From a virus: DNA of 64,000 nucleotides. The DNA lies in the IMG/VR virus record IMGVR_UViG_3300020202_000002, positions 24,747 through 88,746 of that record, one strand, 5' to 3'. The position numbers and the translations under genes are program-made. Shown here in pieces: positions 1 to 8,762 of this stretch; position 1 is the first letter of the stretch, and every line of letters begins with the position of its first letter. The notes below the pieces were generated by a model. The model did not search any database. It saw only the letters and a program-made list of their open reading frames with translations, and was not told the origin of the DNA.

Positions 1-27
1 CTGACCTACGACCAGAGGAATCCCTGA
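1..27 (+). CDS. 3' end of an upstream phage gene (partial)
   Basis: The first 27 bases read CTG ACC TAC ... CCC TGA in frame and end in a stop that overlaps the next start (TGATG). This is the tail of a gene cut by the window edge. By position in a head-to-tail operon it is probably a head-completion or connector gene, but eight residues do not allow identification. Confidence 0.5.
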   Translation: MTYDQRNP

Positions 28-416
28 TGCCACCGATCGAGCGTGACAGTCGGGCCTGGGAGAAGGTGGTGCTCTGGCCGGTCAAGCCAGGAGAGATGAC
101 GGAAGACGGCAAACCGGTGCTTGGTGACCCGATCGAGATCGATTGCCAGTGGCACGAGGGGCGGAGCGAATCGGGCAGCCCACAACTTGATGGGACCATC
201 GTCGTCGACGCCTGGGGTCTGGTCGATGTGCCAATCGAAATTGGCAGCGGCATCTGGCGCGGCGAGTTGACCGACTGGCACGGCACTGGACCAGCGGCTG
301 ACTCGAATCAGGCCATGCGGGTTTGTGGGTTCCGAGAAACGTGGGACTCGAAAGGTCGCGAAGCGGAGCGACGTGTCGACATGCGGAGGGCGAACGACCT
401 ATGGCCTTCAGCCTGA
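27..416 (+). CDS. head-tail junction region protein, unknown function
   Basis: A 129-residue protein whose ATG overlaps the preceding stop (TGATG). It is Trp-rich and acidic, with no signal peptide or membrane segment. It immediately precedes an HK97-gp10-like gene, the position where head-tail adaptor or closure proteins lie in siphoviruses. I do not recognise a family, so the structural role is inferred from position only. The last 16 bases overlap the next gene. Confidence 0.6.
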   Translation: MPPIERDSRAWEKVVLWPVKPGEMTEDGKPVLGDPIEIDCQWHEGRSESGSPQLDGTIVVDAWGLVDVPIEIGSGIWRGELTDWHGTGPAADSNQAMRVCGFRETWDSKGREAERRVDMRRANDLWPSA

Positions 417-769
417 AGTTCGACAGGGCGAGCGTCGAACGGCTTCGCGCCAAGCTGTTCAACGACGCCAAGAAGTACCGCGACTGTCCCGCGATCTTCG
501 TCGAGTACACGGCCCCTTATGCGATTTGGGTGCACGAGAAGACCTGGGTGCAGCATCGCATCGGGCAGGCAAAGTTCCTTGAGGCGGCGGCCAAGCGTTC
601 GCGCGAGCGCATGAAAAATGCCATCGCGGAGGACTTGAAGGCGGGCAAGAGTTTTCGGCAGGCCAACCGCAGGGCCGCGCAGATCTTGCTGTACGACAGT
701 TCCCGGCTGGTGCCAGTGGACACAGGCGAGTTGCGGCGAAGCGGACGGGTCCGGGTGGAGGAAGTCTGA
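401..769 (+). CDS. HK97 gp10-like tail-completion/neck protein
   Basis: 122 residues; ATG at 401 was chosen over longer upstream starts because it overlaps the previous gene only slightly and begins MAFSLKFD. The middle (YAIWVHEKT...) and the end (SSRLVPVDTGELRRSGRV) carry the L-V-P-V-D-T-G-x-L-R pattern characteristic of the HK97 gp10 family, which completes the head-tail interface. It sits between an adaptor-position gene and the tail-terminator/tube genes, as expected. The stop overlaps the next ATG. Confidence 0.75.
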   Translation: MAFSLKFDRASVERLRAKLFNDAKKYRDCPAIFVEYTAPYAIWVHEKTWVQHRIGQAKFLEAAAKRSRERMKNAIAEDLKAGKSFRQANRRAAQILLYDSSRLVPVDTGELRRSGRVRVEEV

Positions 770-1233
770 TGCTGCTCAAGAAGGATACAGCCCGAACACG
801 GGTGTTCAGTTTTGCGAGCGTGACCGGCACGTTGGCCGTCACTGTCTCCAAAGCTGGAGCCGCATTCGCTTCTCCGTCCGGGACCCTGACGCAGATAACC
901 GGCACCTACTACGCGCTGGCCCTGGCTGCGGGCGACACCAATACGCTCGGCGATCTCGCGTACAAGTTCACCGACAACAGCGGCACGATCTTTCCCCACG
1001 GCGACACGGTTGACGAGGTGGTGACCGGCATAGTCGGCGAAGGGGCGACCGGGGCGCTGGAAACCGGCTACAGTTCGGCGGACCTGCTGAAGCTGATATC
1101 GGCGGCAACCTTGGGTCGCGTGAGCATCAGTAACAACATCGTGACGATCCGCGACGTGAACAACACCGCTGACCGGATTGTGGCGACAGTGGACGACGAC
1201 GGGCAGCGAACATCGGTGGTGCTGACTCCATGA
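769..1233 (+). CDS. phage structural protein, beta-rich, unknown
   Basis: 154 residues starting at an ATG that overlaps the previous stop. The sequence is rich in Thr, Ser, Val and Gly with alternating beta-strand character (TYYALALAAGDTNTLGDLAY), resembling an N-terminal phage beta-sandwich/Ig-like module. No cysteine or catalytic motif is seen. Context is the head-tail/tail operon. It could be a minor tail or decoration-type protein. Confidence 0.6.
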   Translation: MLLKKDTARTRVFSFASVTGTLAVTVSKAGAAFASPSGTLTQITGTYYALALAAGDTNTLGDLAYKFTDNSGTIFPHGDTVDEVVTGIVGEGATGALETGYSSADLLKLISAATLGRVSISNNIVTIRDVNNTADRIVATVDDDGQRTSVVLTP

Positions 1234-1385
1234 TGCGCGGCAACTACTGGTATCTGGGCTACTGGAACCGCAGCTACTTCGGCGGTACGTGGCTACGCGC
1301 TGGCAGCGCGTTTGGCCCTGCACAACTGGTGTTCGGTATCGGCTATGTTCCCGGCCTGAAACTGGGGGTGGTGCGTGCCGATTGA
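1233..1385 (+). CDS. 50-residue Gly/Tyr/Trp-rich protein
   Basis: A short open frame whose ATG overlaps the preceding stop (ATGATG at 1230-1235) and whose stop overlaps the next gene, the tight coupling typical of this operon. The product begins MRGNYWYLGYWNRSYFGG and is rich in aromatic residues and glycine. No family is recognised. The translational coupling on both sides is the main reason to call it real. Confidence 0.55.
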   Translation: MRGNYWYLGYWNRSYFGGTWLRAGSAFGPAQLVFGIGYVPGLKLGVVRAD

Positions 1386-1788
1386 TTTCGTCGAATGCCG
1401 CTGGCGCGAAAACGGCTCGGCGACCGTCTACGGACTCCTCGTGTCGCGCGACGGATCCGGCGCAACCGTCGACGGGCAAGGCCGCTACCTGAAGCGAGCG
1501 GACATCTCGTCCATCACCTACGCCGTGTGGGACGACGACAACCTGACGACAGCAGTGGCGACGGGGATAGTGACCATCAGCAGCAGCGTGTTCGATACGC
1601 CCCAGACGAACAGCGACGACCCGATCTGGAAATACAGCCATGGATTCAATTTTCGCCACGACCTGGGGCCATCTAATTTTCCGACCGGGGACCACACGTA
1701 CACGGTGGAGTACAAGATCACGGGCGCAGGCGGAACAATCTCGTGGGCGAGGTTTCGCGGGGTAGCGGCAGAGGTTCTGACGGAGTGA
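1375..1788 (+). CDS. tail operon protein, unknown function
   Basis: 137 residues with a GTG start lying inside the end of the preceding small gene. Predominantly beta-strand character with many Thr/Asp/Gly residues and a central YAVWDDD segment. No signal peptide. It lies two genes before the tail-tube gene, so a minor structural role is likely but not shown by sequence. Confidence 0.6.
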   Translation: MPIDFVECRWRENGSATVYGLLVSRDGSGATVDGQGRYLKRADISSITYAVWDDDNLTTAVATGIVTISSSVFDTPQTNSDDPIWKYSHGFNFRHDLGPSNFPTGDHTYTVEYKITGAGGTISWARFRGVAAEVLTE

Positions 1789-1794
1789 TGATGA

Positions 1795-2268
1795 GTGTCC
1801 AACAGGCTTTATCACTCGCCGGCGCACATCATGCGGCCCATCGTGCAGGGCATCCAGGAGGCGCCCTTCTGGGTGGTGACAGTGTTGCGCCAGCCCGACA
1901 TGAAAGCCGGGACCAATGCCGTGACGGTGTTCAACGCGCCGGGGCTCGGGCAAGAGCATTTGATGATCGGCGAACGCATGGAGCAAAGCGGCGTGCAGGT
2001 GATGGTCAGGGCCAGCGACTACAACACGGGCTTTCGCAAGGCGGATGCCATCGCCAAGGCCCTGGACGACCAATGGCTGACCAGCGTGGTGTTGCGGAAC
2101 CAGAACGGCGAAGCCGTGATCTACCAGCTATGGAGTTTCGAGAGGACGACGAATGTGATCTGCTTGCCGGTCACCAAGATTACCGGCGGCTACGTCGACG
2201 AAAAACATGCGGATGACCAGATTCACTTCGTCGTCAACGGGCTGGCGACGTTGAGCGTGATTGACTGA
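1795..2268 (+). CDS. tail terminator / minor capsid-like protein
   Basis: 157 residues, GTG start three bases after an in-frame stop. The segment SGVQVMVRASDYNTGFRKAD followed by AIAKALDD resembles the core of phage tail-terminator and minor-capsid proteins, where an R-V-R strand is followed by an amphipathic helix. It directly precedes the tail-tube gene, where tail terminators are normally encoded. Such proteins cap the tail tube and join it to the head. The family assignment is moderate. Confidence 0.55.
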   Translation: MSNRLYHSPAHIMRPIVQGIQEAPFWVVTVLRQPDMKAGTNAVTVFNAPGLGQEHLMIGERMEQSGVQVMVRASDYNTGFRKADAIAKALDDQWLTSVVLRNQNGEAVIYQLWSFERTTNVICLPVTKITGGYVDEKHADDQIHFVVNGLATLSVID

Positions 2269-2297
2269 CCACGGAACTTTGAGAGAGGAGCCTATCC

Positions 2298-2771
2298 ATG
2301 GCCGCACCAACCCTGACCGCTCGCCAGGCCCCGGCTGGCATCAAACTGCGCGACGGCTTCGCCGCGTTCTACGCCTTCGCACTCGACCCGGACATTTCCA
2401 TCTGGGAAACCGAGGTGCAACTACCTTCCTTCGACGGTGGCGATCCCATCGACACGACGACGATGTGGAACGACGCGTGGATGACGAAGGCGCTTCAGCA
2501 ACTCGTCGACCACGGCGAGGCGTCCGGAGTCTGCGGCTACGACCCGGCCTGCCTCACGCAAATCCTGTCCATTCTGAACCGAAACGGAAGCGTGACGTGT
2601 CACCTGCCCGACACGTCGACGTACACCTTCTGGGGCGGCTTGACCAAGTTCGAGCCGGAAGCGTTCAAGAAGGGCGAATTCCCCACGGCGAACTTCACGA
2701 TTGTCGTCACCAACACCGACACGTCCGGCAACGAAGCCGGCCCCGTGCTGGTCAGCGCAGCCAATACCTAA
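2298..2771 (+). CDS. major tail tube protein
   Basis: 157 residues preceded by GAGAGAGGAG, a good ribosome site. The C-terminal half (TYTFWGGLTKFEPEAFKKGE then FTIVVTNTDTSGN) matches the pattern of tail-tube proteins: a W-x-G strand, then an acidic turn, then a final beta strand in v-T-n-t-D. Position just before the frameshifted assembly chaperone and the tape measure is the canonical place for the tube gene. It would polymerise into the tail tube. Confidence 0.7.
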   Translation: MAAPTLTARQAPAGIKLRDGFAAFYAFALDPDISIWETEVQLPSFDGGDPIDTTTMWNDAWMTKALQQLVDHGEASGVCGYDPACLTQILSILNRNGSVTCHLPDTSTYTFWGGLTKFEPEAFKKGEFPTANFTIVVTNTDTSGNEAGPVLVSAANT

Positions 2772-2842
2772 GCCCTGCGCGGTCGTGAGGCGCACGGAAC
2801 AGAGCCTCCGGCCGCAGGGCGCTTTCAACCGAGGAGAAAGGC

Positions 2843-3304
2843 ATGGAAGAACCGCTTGTTTTCACGGACGCCACGAAGTATCACGAAGAACCCGTCAAAG
2901 TCGACGGCGCGTTGTACACTTTGCGCGAAGCGTTTGGCGACGCCGCTATCAAGTTCAAGAGCGCACAGGCCCGTGCCATGCGCTTTGTCGACGGCAAGCC
3001 AACCCTGATCGAGGGAGCCGCCGAGGTCGAGCCATTGCTGGTTCACCTGTGCCTTTTCGAGTCCTATGGGGACCCCAACAATCCGCGCGAGCGCAACGTG
3101 TCCATGGCCACGATCAAGACGTGGAAAGCGCACGTCATCACTAAGATTTTCGAGCGCGCCAAGAAGATTAGCCGCCTGGACGAGACGCTTACCAGCGCCG
3201 ATGTCCGCAAGAAGATCGCCGAGTTGCAAAAGCAACTTGAAGACATGGAAAGGGCGGAAGAGGAAAAAAACTCGCCGCCTACCGAGCTGGCTGGTTCCAC
3301 CTAG
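2843..3304 (+). CDS. tail assembly chaperone, short form (gpG-like)
   Basis: 153 residues starting after a strong GAGGAGAAAGGC ribosome site. The C-terminal third is charged and helical (KKIAELQKQLEDMERAEEEK). It lies between the tail tube and tape measure genes, the invariant position of gpG/gpGT-type chaperones that keep the tape measure soluble during tail assembly. An A-AAA-AAC slippery heptamer lies ten codons before the stop and feeds a -1 frame extension. Sequence identity to known gpG is not claimed; the arrangement is the evidence. Confidence 0.75.
   Translation: MEEPLVFTDATKYHEEPVKVDGALYTLREAFGDAAIKFKSAQARAMRFVDGKPTLIEGAAEVEPLLVHLCLFESYGDPNNPRERNVSMATIKTWKAHVITKIFERAKKISRLDETLTSADVRKKIAELQKQLEDMERAEEEKNSPPTELAGST
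3265..3271 (+). promoter_or_regulatory. -1 ribosomal frameshift slippery heptamer
   Basis: The heptamer A-AAA-AAC is in the exact phase X-XXY-YYZ relative to the chaperone frame (codons GAA AAA AAC). After a one-base backward slip the ribosome reads CTC GCC GCC ... with no stop for 130 codons, through the ATG at 3334 to the stop at 3663. A strong downstream structure is not obvious, though the following 60 bases are G+C-rich. Confidence 0.75.
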
Positions 3305-3663
3305 CTCGGGAATTCGGCCTTGACCCGTTCGAGATGCAGAGAACGTGGACCAACCGGCAATACATGGAGGCCATGGCATGGCTTGTGGAGCAGCGCAACC
3401 ATCCGACCGTCGATCAGCAGTACCAGATGCAAATCGCCATGCTGGTGGACAGCATCGTACCGCGGATCTTCGGCAGGACGTATCAGGGCAAGCTGCAAGA
3501 CAAGAAGCTCGTGTGGAGAACGGAAGAGGACGACGACCCGCAATCGCTGGAAGAGCGCAAACGGGTCTTCAGCCAGATGATGCTGGCGCGCTGGAGGGCG
3601 GTGGCCGAAGGTGGCGGTAAACGAGCAAGAAGTCGGACGGATGGTCGTACGATTGCTGGGTGA
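3271..3663 (+). CDS. tail assembly chaperone, frameshift extension (gpT-like)
   Basis: The -1 frame continues from the slippery site without a stop and would add 130 residues, giving a fusion of about 273. The extension includes AGWFHLAREFGLDPFEM and then Trp/Gln-rich helices ending in a basic tail. An internal ATG at 3334 exists but lacks a clear ribosome site, so production by frameshifting is preferred. In phage lambda the equivalent GT fusion binds the tape measure. The end overlaps the tape measure start by about 50 bases. Confidence 0.7.
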   Translation, partial: LAAYRAGWFHLAREFGLDPFEMQRTWTNRQYMEAMAWLVEQRNHPTVDQQYQMQIAMLVDSIVPRIFGRTYQGKLQDKKLVWRTEEDDDPQSLEERKRVFSQMMLARWRAVAEGGGKRARSRTDGRTIAG

Positions 3664-6289
3664 CTCCAGCAGTTATGAGGCCATGATGCGCCAAGCGGCC
3701 GCCACCACACGCGCCGCCGTCGCCTCCATGGGAACCGCCATGACGGCTGGCATAACCGCTCCGTTCGCTGGCGCTGGCGTGATGGCCGTCAGCGCTGCCG
3801 CGCAGATGGAACAGGCTCAAGTCCAGTTTTCGACCATGCTGCAGTCCGAAGCCAAGGGCATGCAGATGGTCAAGGACCTCATCCAATTCGCGGCTGCCAC
3901 CCCGCTGACGACGCCGGAAGTGACGACGGCGGCTCGCACGCTGCTGCAGTTCGGCGTTGAGGGCGAAAGGGTCATCGAAACGTTGCGCATGCTCGGCGAC
4001 GCTGCCGGCGGCGACTCCCAGCGCTTCCAGTCCATGTCGCTGGCGTTCGGGCAGATGTCCGCGGCCGGCCGGCTGATGGGGCAAGACTTGCTGCAAATGA
4101 TCAATGCCGGTTTCAACCCGCTTCAGGAGATTTCACGGACAACCGGCAAGTCGATGGGGCAACTGAAAAAGGAGATGGAGGATGGCAAGATTTCGGCGGC
4201 GATGGTGACGGCAGCGTTTCGCTCGGCCACGAGTCAAGGCGGGCGATTCTTCAACATGATGGAGAAGCAGTCGCAGACGGTCACTGGCCTGTGGTCCACG
4301 ATGCGCGACAACGCCAGCCTCTTCCTGGTCACGCTGGGCGACATGATCATCAAGCAGCTTCACGTCAAGGACGCCATCAAGGCCGTATCTGCCGCCGCAG
4401 GGGACGTTGGCAACTGGCTCAAGTCGCTGAGCCCGATGGCTCAGAAAGCAATGTTGGCCGTGGCGCTGATCGCATCAACCCTGGGGCCGCTGCTGATCGT
4501 CCTTTCGGCCGTTGGCCCGGCTGTCGTCGCCGGCTTCGGCTTGTTCATGTCGACTGTCCTGCCCATCGTTGGTGTCGTCGGCGTGGCGGTCGCTGCGGTC
4601 GCTCTCTGGGTTCGCTCAGTGGGTGGCCTGGGGCCAGCGTGGGCGCTCGTAGCGGAGAAGGCAGGGGCGGCGTGGGCGTTGATTAAGGACGCGGCCATGT
4701 CGGCATGGACGTGGATCACCACCAACTTCGGCAGCATTGCTTCGTGGATTGCGCCCCTGTTTGCGGGCGCTGGAATAGAGATACTCGCCACGATCACGCT
4801 GATAATCGCGGCAGTGAAGGCAGTCGGAGCAATCTTCACGTACCTCAAGGGTGTTTTCTTCGAGAACTACGATGCCATCAAGGCAGTCAGCGATGGCTAC
4901 TTGACACTCGCTGGGCGCGTGCTGATGGCTATCGGCATCACCAAACTGTTCCTGTTCGCGGCTGGCCTCGTCATTGGGGTTCTTAAGGCTCTCGGCATCG
5001 TCCAGTTGGCCACGAACATTCTGTGGGTCGGCTGGGCTATCAGTTTGGCGACCGTCAAGGGACTCGTCGCCATAGTCACAGGCGTCATGCTGGTTGCTCA
5101 GGCGGCGACGTGGCTGTGGAACGGCGCTCTGACGGTCATGAACATACTGCTCTCGCCGGTCGCCATTCTTGGAGTGGTTGCGGCGATCGGCGTACTGGTG
5201 GCGATTCTCGCTGTCGCCGGCTCGGCGCTCTACGGGCTGTACAGCGCTGGCCAGCAGCTTATCGGCACGCTCACAGGGCTCAGTAACACCACGCTCGGCA
5301 CGCACCTGTCTTCCGTCTTCGGCGAGTGGAAGACGATCCTCACGGATGTGTTCAACCTCGCCAAGTCGGGCGACTTCTCCGGCGCGTTCGAGATGCTGAA
5401 ACTCGGCGCGGACCTGGCGATCAACCAGGTGAAGGACCTGTGGCCGCCCTTGTGGAACTTTATCAGAGATGGTTTCGGGCATTTGTGGACCATCGTCTCG
5501 ACGACGTTCATGGTGGAAATGCAGCGTGCGCTGATCAACGTCAGCAACAGGACACTTGACTTCCTGACAAGTTGGGACAAGACAGGGATGCTCACGAGTG
5601 GCCTGCGATCCGGTGTCGGCACACTGCTCAATAGTTGGAACGCCGGTCTGTCGCAAAGCGAGAACAACGTCAACCGGTCCACCTTCGCGCTGGGCCAGAT
5701 GGCAAATCAGTTTCAGGCGGTCGAATCAGCCGCAACTCAAGCCTCGCGAGCGAACGTCGAGGTGGCCAATCTCGAACGTGAGTACGCGAACTTCTTCCGC
5801 GATCGCGACGCCGCTGACGACATGAATCACTGGGTCGTCAACGCCACGGAACAGTTCGACGAGTTCGGCAATGTCGTCGCCAGTTCGGACGCAGCAAGCC
5901 AAGCCAGCCGTCTCGGCGCGCAAACCGGCGAAGCACTCGCCACCGGGGTCAAGAAGCATGCCGGCCATGCAATGGACAGTTTTCAGGCTGCAGCAGTCGG
6001 CAGTGCCGAAGCCATCGCCCGCATGAATGCCTACCGGGACACCTTCCGGCAGATGGGTTTCTCCGCGAACGCCCTGGCAGGCGGGACGACGCCAGCGACA
6101 ACTCTGGCGGGAGCGAGCACAGCCGCCAGCCCCACGACATTAGCTAACGTGGTATCGCCTCCGGGACGAACCGACAACACCCAAGAACACCTCGCTGTTC
6201 TCAAGGATATCCTGCATCAAGCCAAGCTGCAGACCGCCATCATGCAGCGCGAAACCGGTGTGATTCTGGAGGAAGTGGACCTGGAATGA
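3611..6289 (+). CDS. tail tape measure protein
   Basis: 892 residues from a GTG. Residues about 30-230 contain the tape-measure N-terminal domain pattern (MGQDLLQMINAGFNPLQEIS, then a KSMGQLKKEMEDG stretch). A long hydrophobic block at about 275-560 has several membrane-like segments, and the C-terminal quarter is helical with Gln/Ala/Ser repeats. Tape measures set tail length and are ejected with the DNA. Using the usual rule of about 0.15 nm per residue, the tail would be roughly 130 nm (inference). It is the largest gene here and overlaps both neighbours. Confidence 0.88.
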   Translation: MAVNEQEVGRMVVRLLGDSSSYEAMMRQAAATTRAAVASMGTAMTAGITAPFAGAGVMAVSAAAQMEQAQVQFSTMLQSEAKGMQMVKDLIQFAAATPLTTPEVTTAARTLLQFGVEGERVIETLRMLGDAAGGDSQRFQSMSLAFGQMSAAGRLMGQDLLQMINAGFNPLQEISRTTGKSMGQLKKEMEDGKISAAMVTAAFRSATSQGGRFFNMMEKQSQTVTGLWSTMRDNASLFLVTLGDMIIKQLHVKDAIKAVSAAAGDVGNWLKSLSPMAQKAMLAVALIASTLGPLLIVLSAVGPAVVAGFGLFMSTVLPIVGVVGVAVAAVALWVRSVGGLGPAWALVAEKAGAAWALIKDAAMSAWTWITTNFGSIASWIAPLFAGAGIEILATITLIIAAVKAVGAIFTYLKGVFFENYDAIKAVSDGYLTLAGRVLMAIGITKLFLFAAGLVIGVLKALGIVQLATNILWVGWAISLATVKGLVAIVTGVMLVAQAATWLWNGALTVMNILLSPVAILGVVAAIGVLVAILAVAGSALYGLYSAGQQLIGTLTGLSNTTLGTHLSSVFGEWKTILTDVFNLAKSGDFSGAFEMLKLGADLAINQVKDLWPPLWNFIRDGFGHLWTIVSTTFMVEMQRALINVSNRTLDFLTSWDKTGMLTSGLRSGVGTLLNSWNAGLSQSENNVNRSTFALGQMANQFQAVESAATQASRANVEVANLEREYANFFRDRDAADDMNHWVVNATEQFDEFGNVVASSDAASQASRLGAQTGEALATGVKKHAGHAMDSFQAAAVGSAEAIARMNAYRDTFRQMGFSANALAGGTTPATTLAGASTAASPTTLANVVSPPGRTDNTQEHLAVLKDILHQAKLQTAIMQRETGVILEEVDLE

Positions 6290-7692
6290 GCGGCACGTAC
6301 CGAGGACCGTTCGGCATCAGCGGCTCGATCGACGCCGAAGGCTACCGCACGTACAAGGTCAAGCACAGGGTGGAATTAGAACCGGGCGAATCCGCCCTGA
6401 CGGCGCTGCTGACTCCGGGCTTGCCGCTGCCTGGGGCTATCTTCTCTCTTGCCTCCATGGGCGTGGCGTCGTCGGAAGTCGACCCGTGGGTCTGGTGTCT
6501 CCCCGAGATGGAAGCCAGCAAACTCGGCCGTGATACCGAAACCGGCGGTATATGGGTCGTTGAACAGACGTTCTCGAACAAGCCACCCAAGCGTTGCGCC
6601 TCGTTCCAGTTCGACAATCCTCTGCTTGAGCCGCAGAAGGTATCCGGCGACTATCGCATGAACCGGGTCGAGGCCACGCACGACATTTACGGTGACCCCA
6701 TCACCAACAGCGCCCACGAGCAGATTCGCGGCCCGCAAGTCGAGTTTGACGACGGCTCGCCCACCATCAAGATCGAACAGAACGTCGCCATTCTTGATCT
6801 GCCACTACTCACGCAGATGCAGAACGCCGTGAACGCCTTTCCGATGTGGGGGCTGCCGGCGCGGACGATTAAGATATCGAAGATCTCCTGGGAGCGAAAA
6901 TTCCATGGGGCCTGCTTCGTCTACTTCACGCGCAAGTTCGAGTTCGACTGTTCCGAGAGAAAACAGCAGCGAATTAAGGGTGCTCCGGCCACGTCATCGT
7001 TCGACCGCGAGGTGGTGGACGAAGGTACGAAGGCACTCCGGGGAAAGTGGGCCTCAAACGGCACATGGGAACTGATCAACATCAATGGTCAACCACCGGA
7101 CCCGTCGAATCCATCGCACTTCGACCGCTACAAGGATAAAAACGGCGAGAACGCGAAGGTCATCCTTGACGGCCACGGCAAGCCCTACATCCCCGAAATC
7201 GAATACGTCCCCGGCAGCGGCAACTGCTCCGAATGCACGTCGACCCCCAAGTATTTCGTCGTGCGCGGCTTCACCGATTTCGAGGCGCGAAACAGCAGTG
7301 CCGTCACGACAAGCATTCGCGGGACACTGTGGAACGACGTGCAGCTGGAATACGTCAGCGGTTGTGATTGGGTGGCCACCGTCGACATGGGTAACAGCCA
7401 GACGGCTAACCTGCAAATCAGCGTCTCGGGCGACACGGCGACGCTGACGATCAGTTTCGCCGGCTACACCTTCGAGTTCGAGGGCGACTTCTCCTGCACC
7501 GGCCAATTTGCCCTGGACGACATCACGAGCGAGAGCCAGTTCTTGTTGAACGACGTGCCAGACAATTTGCCGACGACGGTGCAGATTTCCTCCCCCGGCG
7601 GCGATCCGCCCGGATCGATCAGCGTGCAGTATTACCAGGAAGCCGACTTCAGCCTGCTACGGATTCCGATGGACCTGCAGGTGCAGATTTAG
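6286..7692 (+). CDS. tail tip/baseplate-region protein
   Basis: 468 residues with ATG overlapping the tape measure stop (ATGA). Predominantly beta, with scattered Cys pairs in the C-terminal half (NCSECTSTPKYF) and a Thr/Ser-rich end. It lies immediately after the tape measure, where distal-tail or hub proteins are encoded, but I do not see motifs that identify it as either. Assigned as a tail structural protein by position and composition. Confidence 0.6.
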   Translation: MSGTYRGPFGISGSIDAEGYRTYKVKHRVELEPGESALTALLTPGLPLPGAIFSLASMGVASSEVDPWVWCLPEMEASKLGRDTETGGIWVVEQTFSNKPPKRCASFQFDNPLLEPQKVSGDYRMNRVEATHDIYGDPITNSAHEQIRGPQVEFDDGSPTIKIEQNVAILDLPLLTQMQNAVNAFPMWGLPARTIKISKISWERKFHGACFVYFTRKFEFDCSERKQQRIKGAPATSSFDREVVDEGTKALRGKWASNGTWELININGQPPDPSNPSHFDRYKDKNGENAKVILDGHGKPYIPEIEYVPGSGNCSECTSTPKYFVVRGFTDFEARNSSAVTTSIRGTLWNDVQLEYVSGCDWVATVDMGNSQTANLQISVSGDTATLTISFAGYTFEFEGDFSCTGQFALDDITSESQFLLNDVPDNLPTTVQISSPGGDPPGSISVQYYQEADFSLLRIPMDLQVQI

Positions 7693-7699
7693 GTGAGCC

Positions 7700-8125
7700 A
7701 TGGCCAATGAGATTCAGGCGCGCGTAAGCCTCTTCGTCAGTGCCGACAACGTGCGCTATCAGTCTCCGCAGCAAGCCTTCAATGTGACGATGACGGGACG
7801 CAAGGGGCCGACTCCTGCCCTCGTCGAGGCCACCACGAACGGCACCGACGTGAATCTGAGTTTGCTTGACACTCCCGGTATGTGCGAGGTCATCAACCAG
7901 GACTCGTCGAACTACATCACGCTGGGGCGCTGGGATTCGACCACCAGCACGTTCTACCCCTTCATGGAGGTCGGGCCTGGCGAAAACTACATCTGGAAGC
8001 TGCCGCGCGATATCAACGACGAATACTCCGGGACAGGTACAGGAACAGGCAGCAACACAAGCACGCTTCGCATCAAGGCTGCCAATGCGCCGTGCAGCGT
8101 ACTGCTGAACGCCTTCGAGCGCTGA
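7700..8125 (+). CDS. tail structural protein with Gly-Thr linker
   Basis: 141 residues following AGGTGAGCC. Beta-rich body (YITLGRWDSTTSTFYPF, then GPGENYIWKLPRD), then a flexible SGTGTGTGSNTS linker at about residue 113 and a short final strand. The body resembles small tail/virion proteins that place a normalised strand next to a receptor-facing module. The Gly-Thr linker recurs in the large appendage protein downstream. Confidence 0.55.
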   Translation: MANEIQARVSLFVSADNVRYQSPQQAFNVTMTGRKGPTPALVEATTNGTDVNLSLLDTPGMCEVINQDSSNYITLGRWDSTTSTFYPFMEVGPGENYIWKLPRDINDEYSGTGTGTGSNTSTLRIKAANAPCSVLLNAFER

Positions 8126-8132
8126 GGACATT

Positions 8133-8549
8133 ATGCCGCGCCTGATCGAAACCGAGGCTATCTATCTCGAAGGCGTGCAGGATGCGCAGCCCGTCGAGCA
8201 CGTCGGCATTTACCAGGTGACCAGCAGCGAACAACTATTCGGCCCGCGGCACATCGTCGTCCTGCAAACGAAGACGGCGCTGCTGGAATTGACCGGTGGC
8301 TGCTGGGTCAAGGATGCGGCAACGTTGCGGATCGCCAACAACACAGGCACGAACCTGCAGGTGCGACCAACAGCGGAAGAGCGCGCCCGTCTCGACGCAG
8401 CCGTTGTCGAGGTGTTTCTGGGTGACGAACTGCTCGGCTACGTTCGCCCTGGCCGTTCGCTGCGATATGAACCGAGTGACTTGTCCCGGCTGTCGTTGCG
8501 GTGCCAGAAGGGCGGCGCGCGCTGTGTCGTGGTCGTCTACCCACGGTGA
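8133..8549 (+). CDS. tail-region protein, unknown
   Basis: 138 residues, ATG seven bases after the previous stop. Mixed alpha/beta with a central RPTAEERARLDAAVVEVFLG segment and a C-terminal strand ending in VVVVYPR. No signal peptide, cysteine cluster or enzyme motif recognised. It lies within the contiguous tail gene block and is probably a small virion or assembly protein. Confidence 0.5.
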   Translation: MPRLIETEAIYLEGVQDAQPVEHVGIYQVTSSEQLFGPRHIVVLQTKTALLELTGGCWVKDAATLRIANNTGTNLQVRPTAEERARLDAAVVEVFLGDELLGYVRPGRSLRYEPSDLSRLSLRCQKGGARCVVVVYPR

Positions 8550-8552
8550 CCC

Positions 8553-8762
8553 ATGGGCAGGAAAAGGCGGCCCCGAAAAGTCCGGATATGGGTGCGCTGC
8601 CTGGGTCCAGGACCGGAACACACGTTTGTGACGAGCGACCCGATAGGCCACCGCATCTGCCGCGACTGCAAGAAGGCAATCGAGGCGAAGCGGATCTGTG
8701 ACCGGTACGAGCCCTACCTGCGGGCGCAGGACGTGCGGAACGGATTCTTCAAGGAAACGTGA
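8553..8762 (+). CDS. small zinc-finger-like protein
   Basis: 69 residues, very basic N-terminus. A C-x8-H ... C-x2-C arrangement is visible (CLGPGPEHTFVTSDPIGHRIC then RDC), resembling the short zinc-binding folds common in phage small proteins (C...F.S.D..G.R.C..C). The stop overlaps the next start. Role unknown; a DNA- or protein-binding accessory is plausible. Confidence 0.55.
   Translation: MGRKRRPRKVRIWVRCLGPGPEHTFVTSDPIGHRICRDCKKAIEAKRICDRYEPYLRAQDVRNGFFKET

Noticed and set aside
517-2073. 518-codon open frame on the minus strand
   Set aside because: It lies fully opposite five coupled structural genes with good starts and family matches; in G+C-rich coding DNA such antisense frames are common. 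The translation is His/Arg-rich low complexity.
4616-5656. 346-codon minus-strand frame
   Set aside because: Shadow of the tape measure gene; composition is Gln/Arg/His-rich without fold-like pattern.
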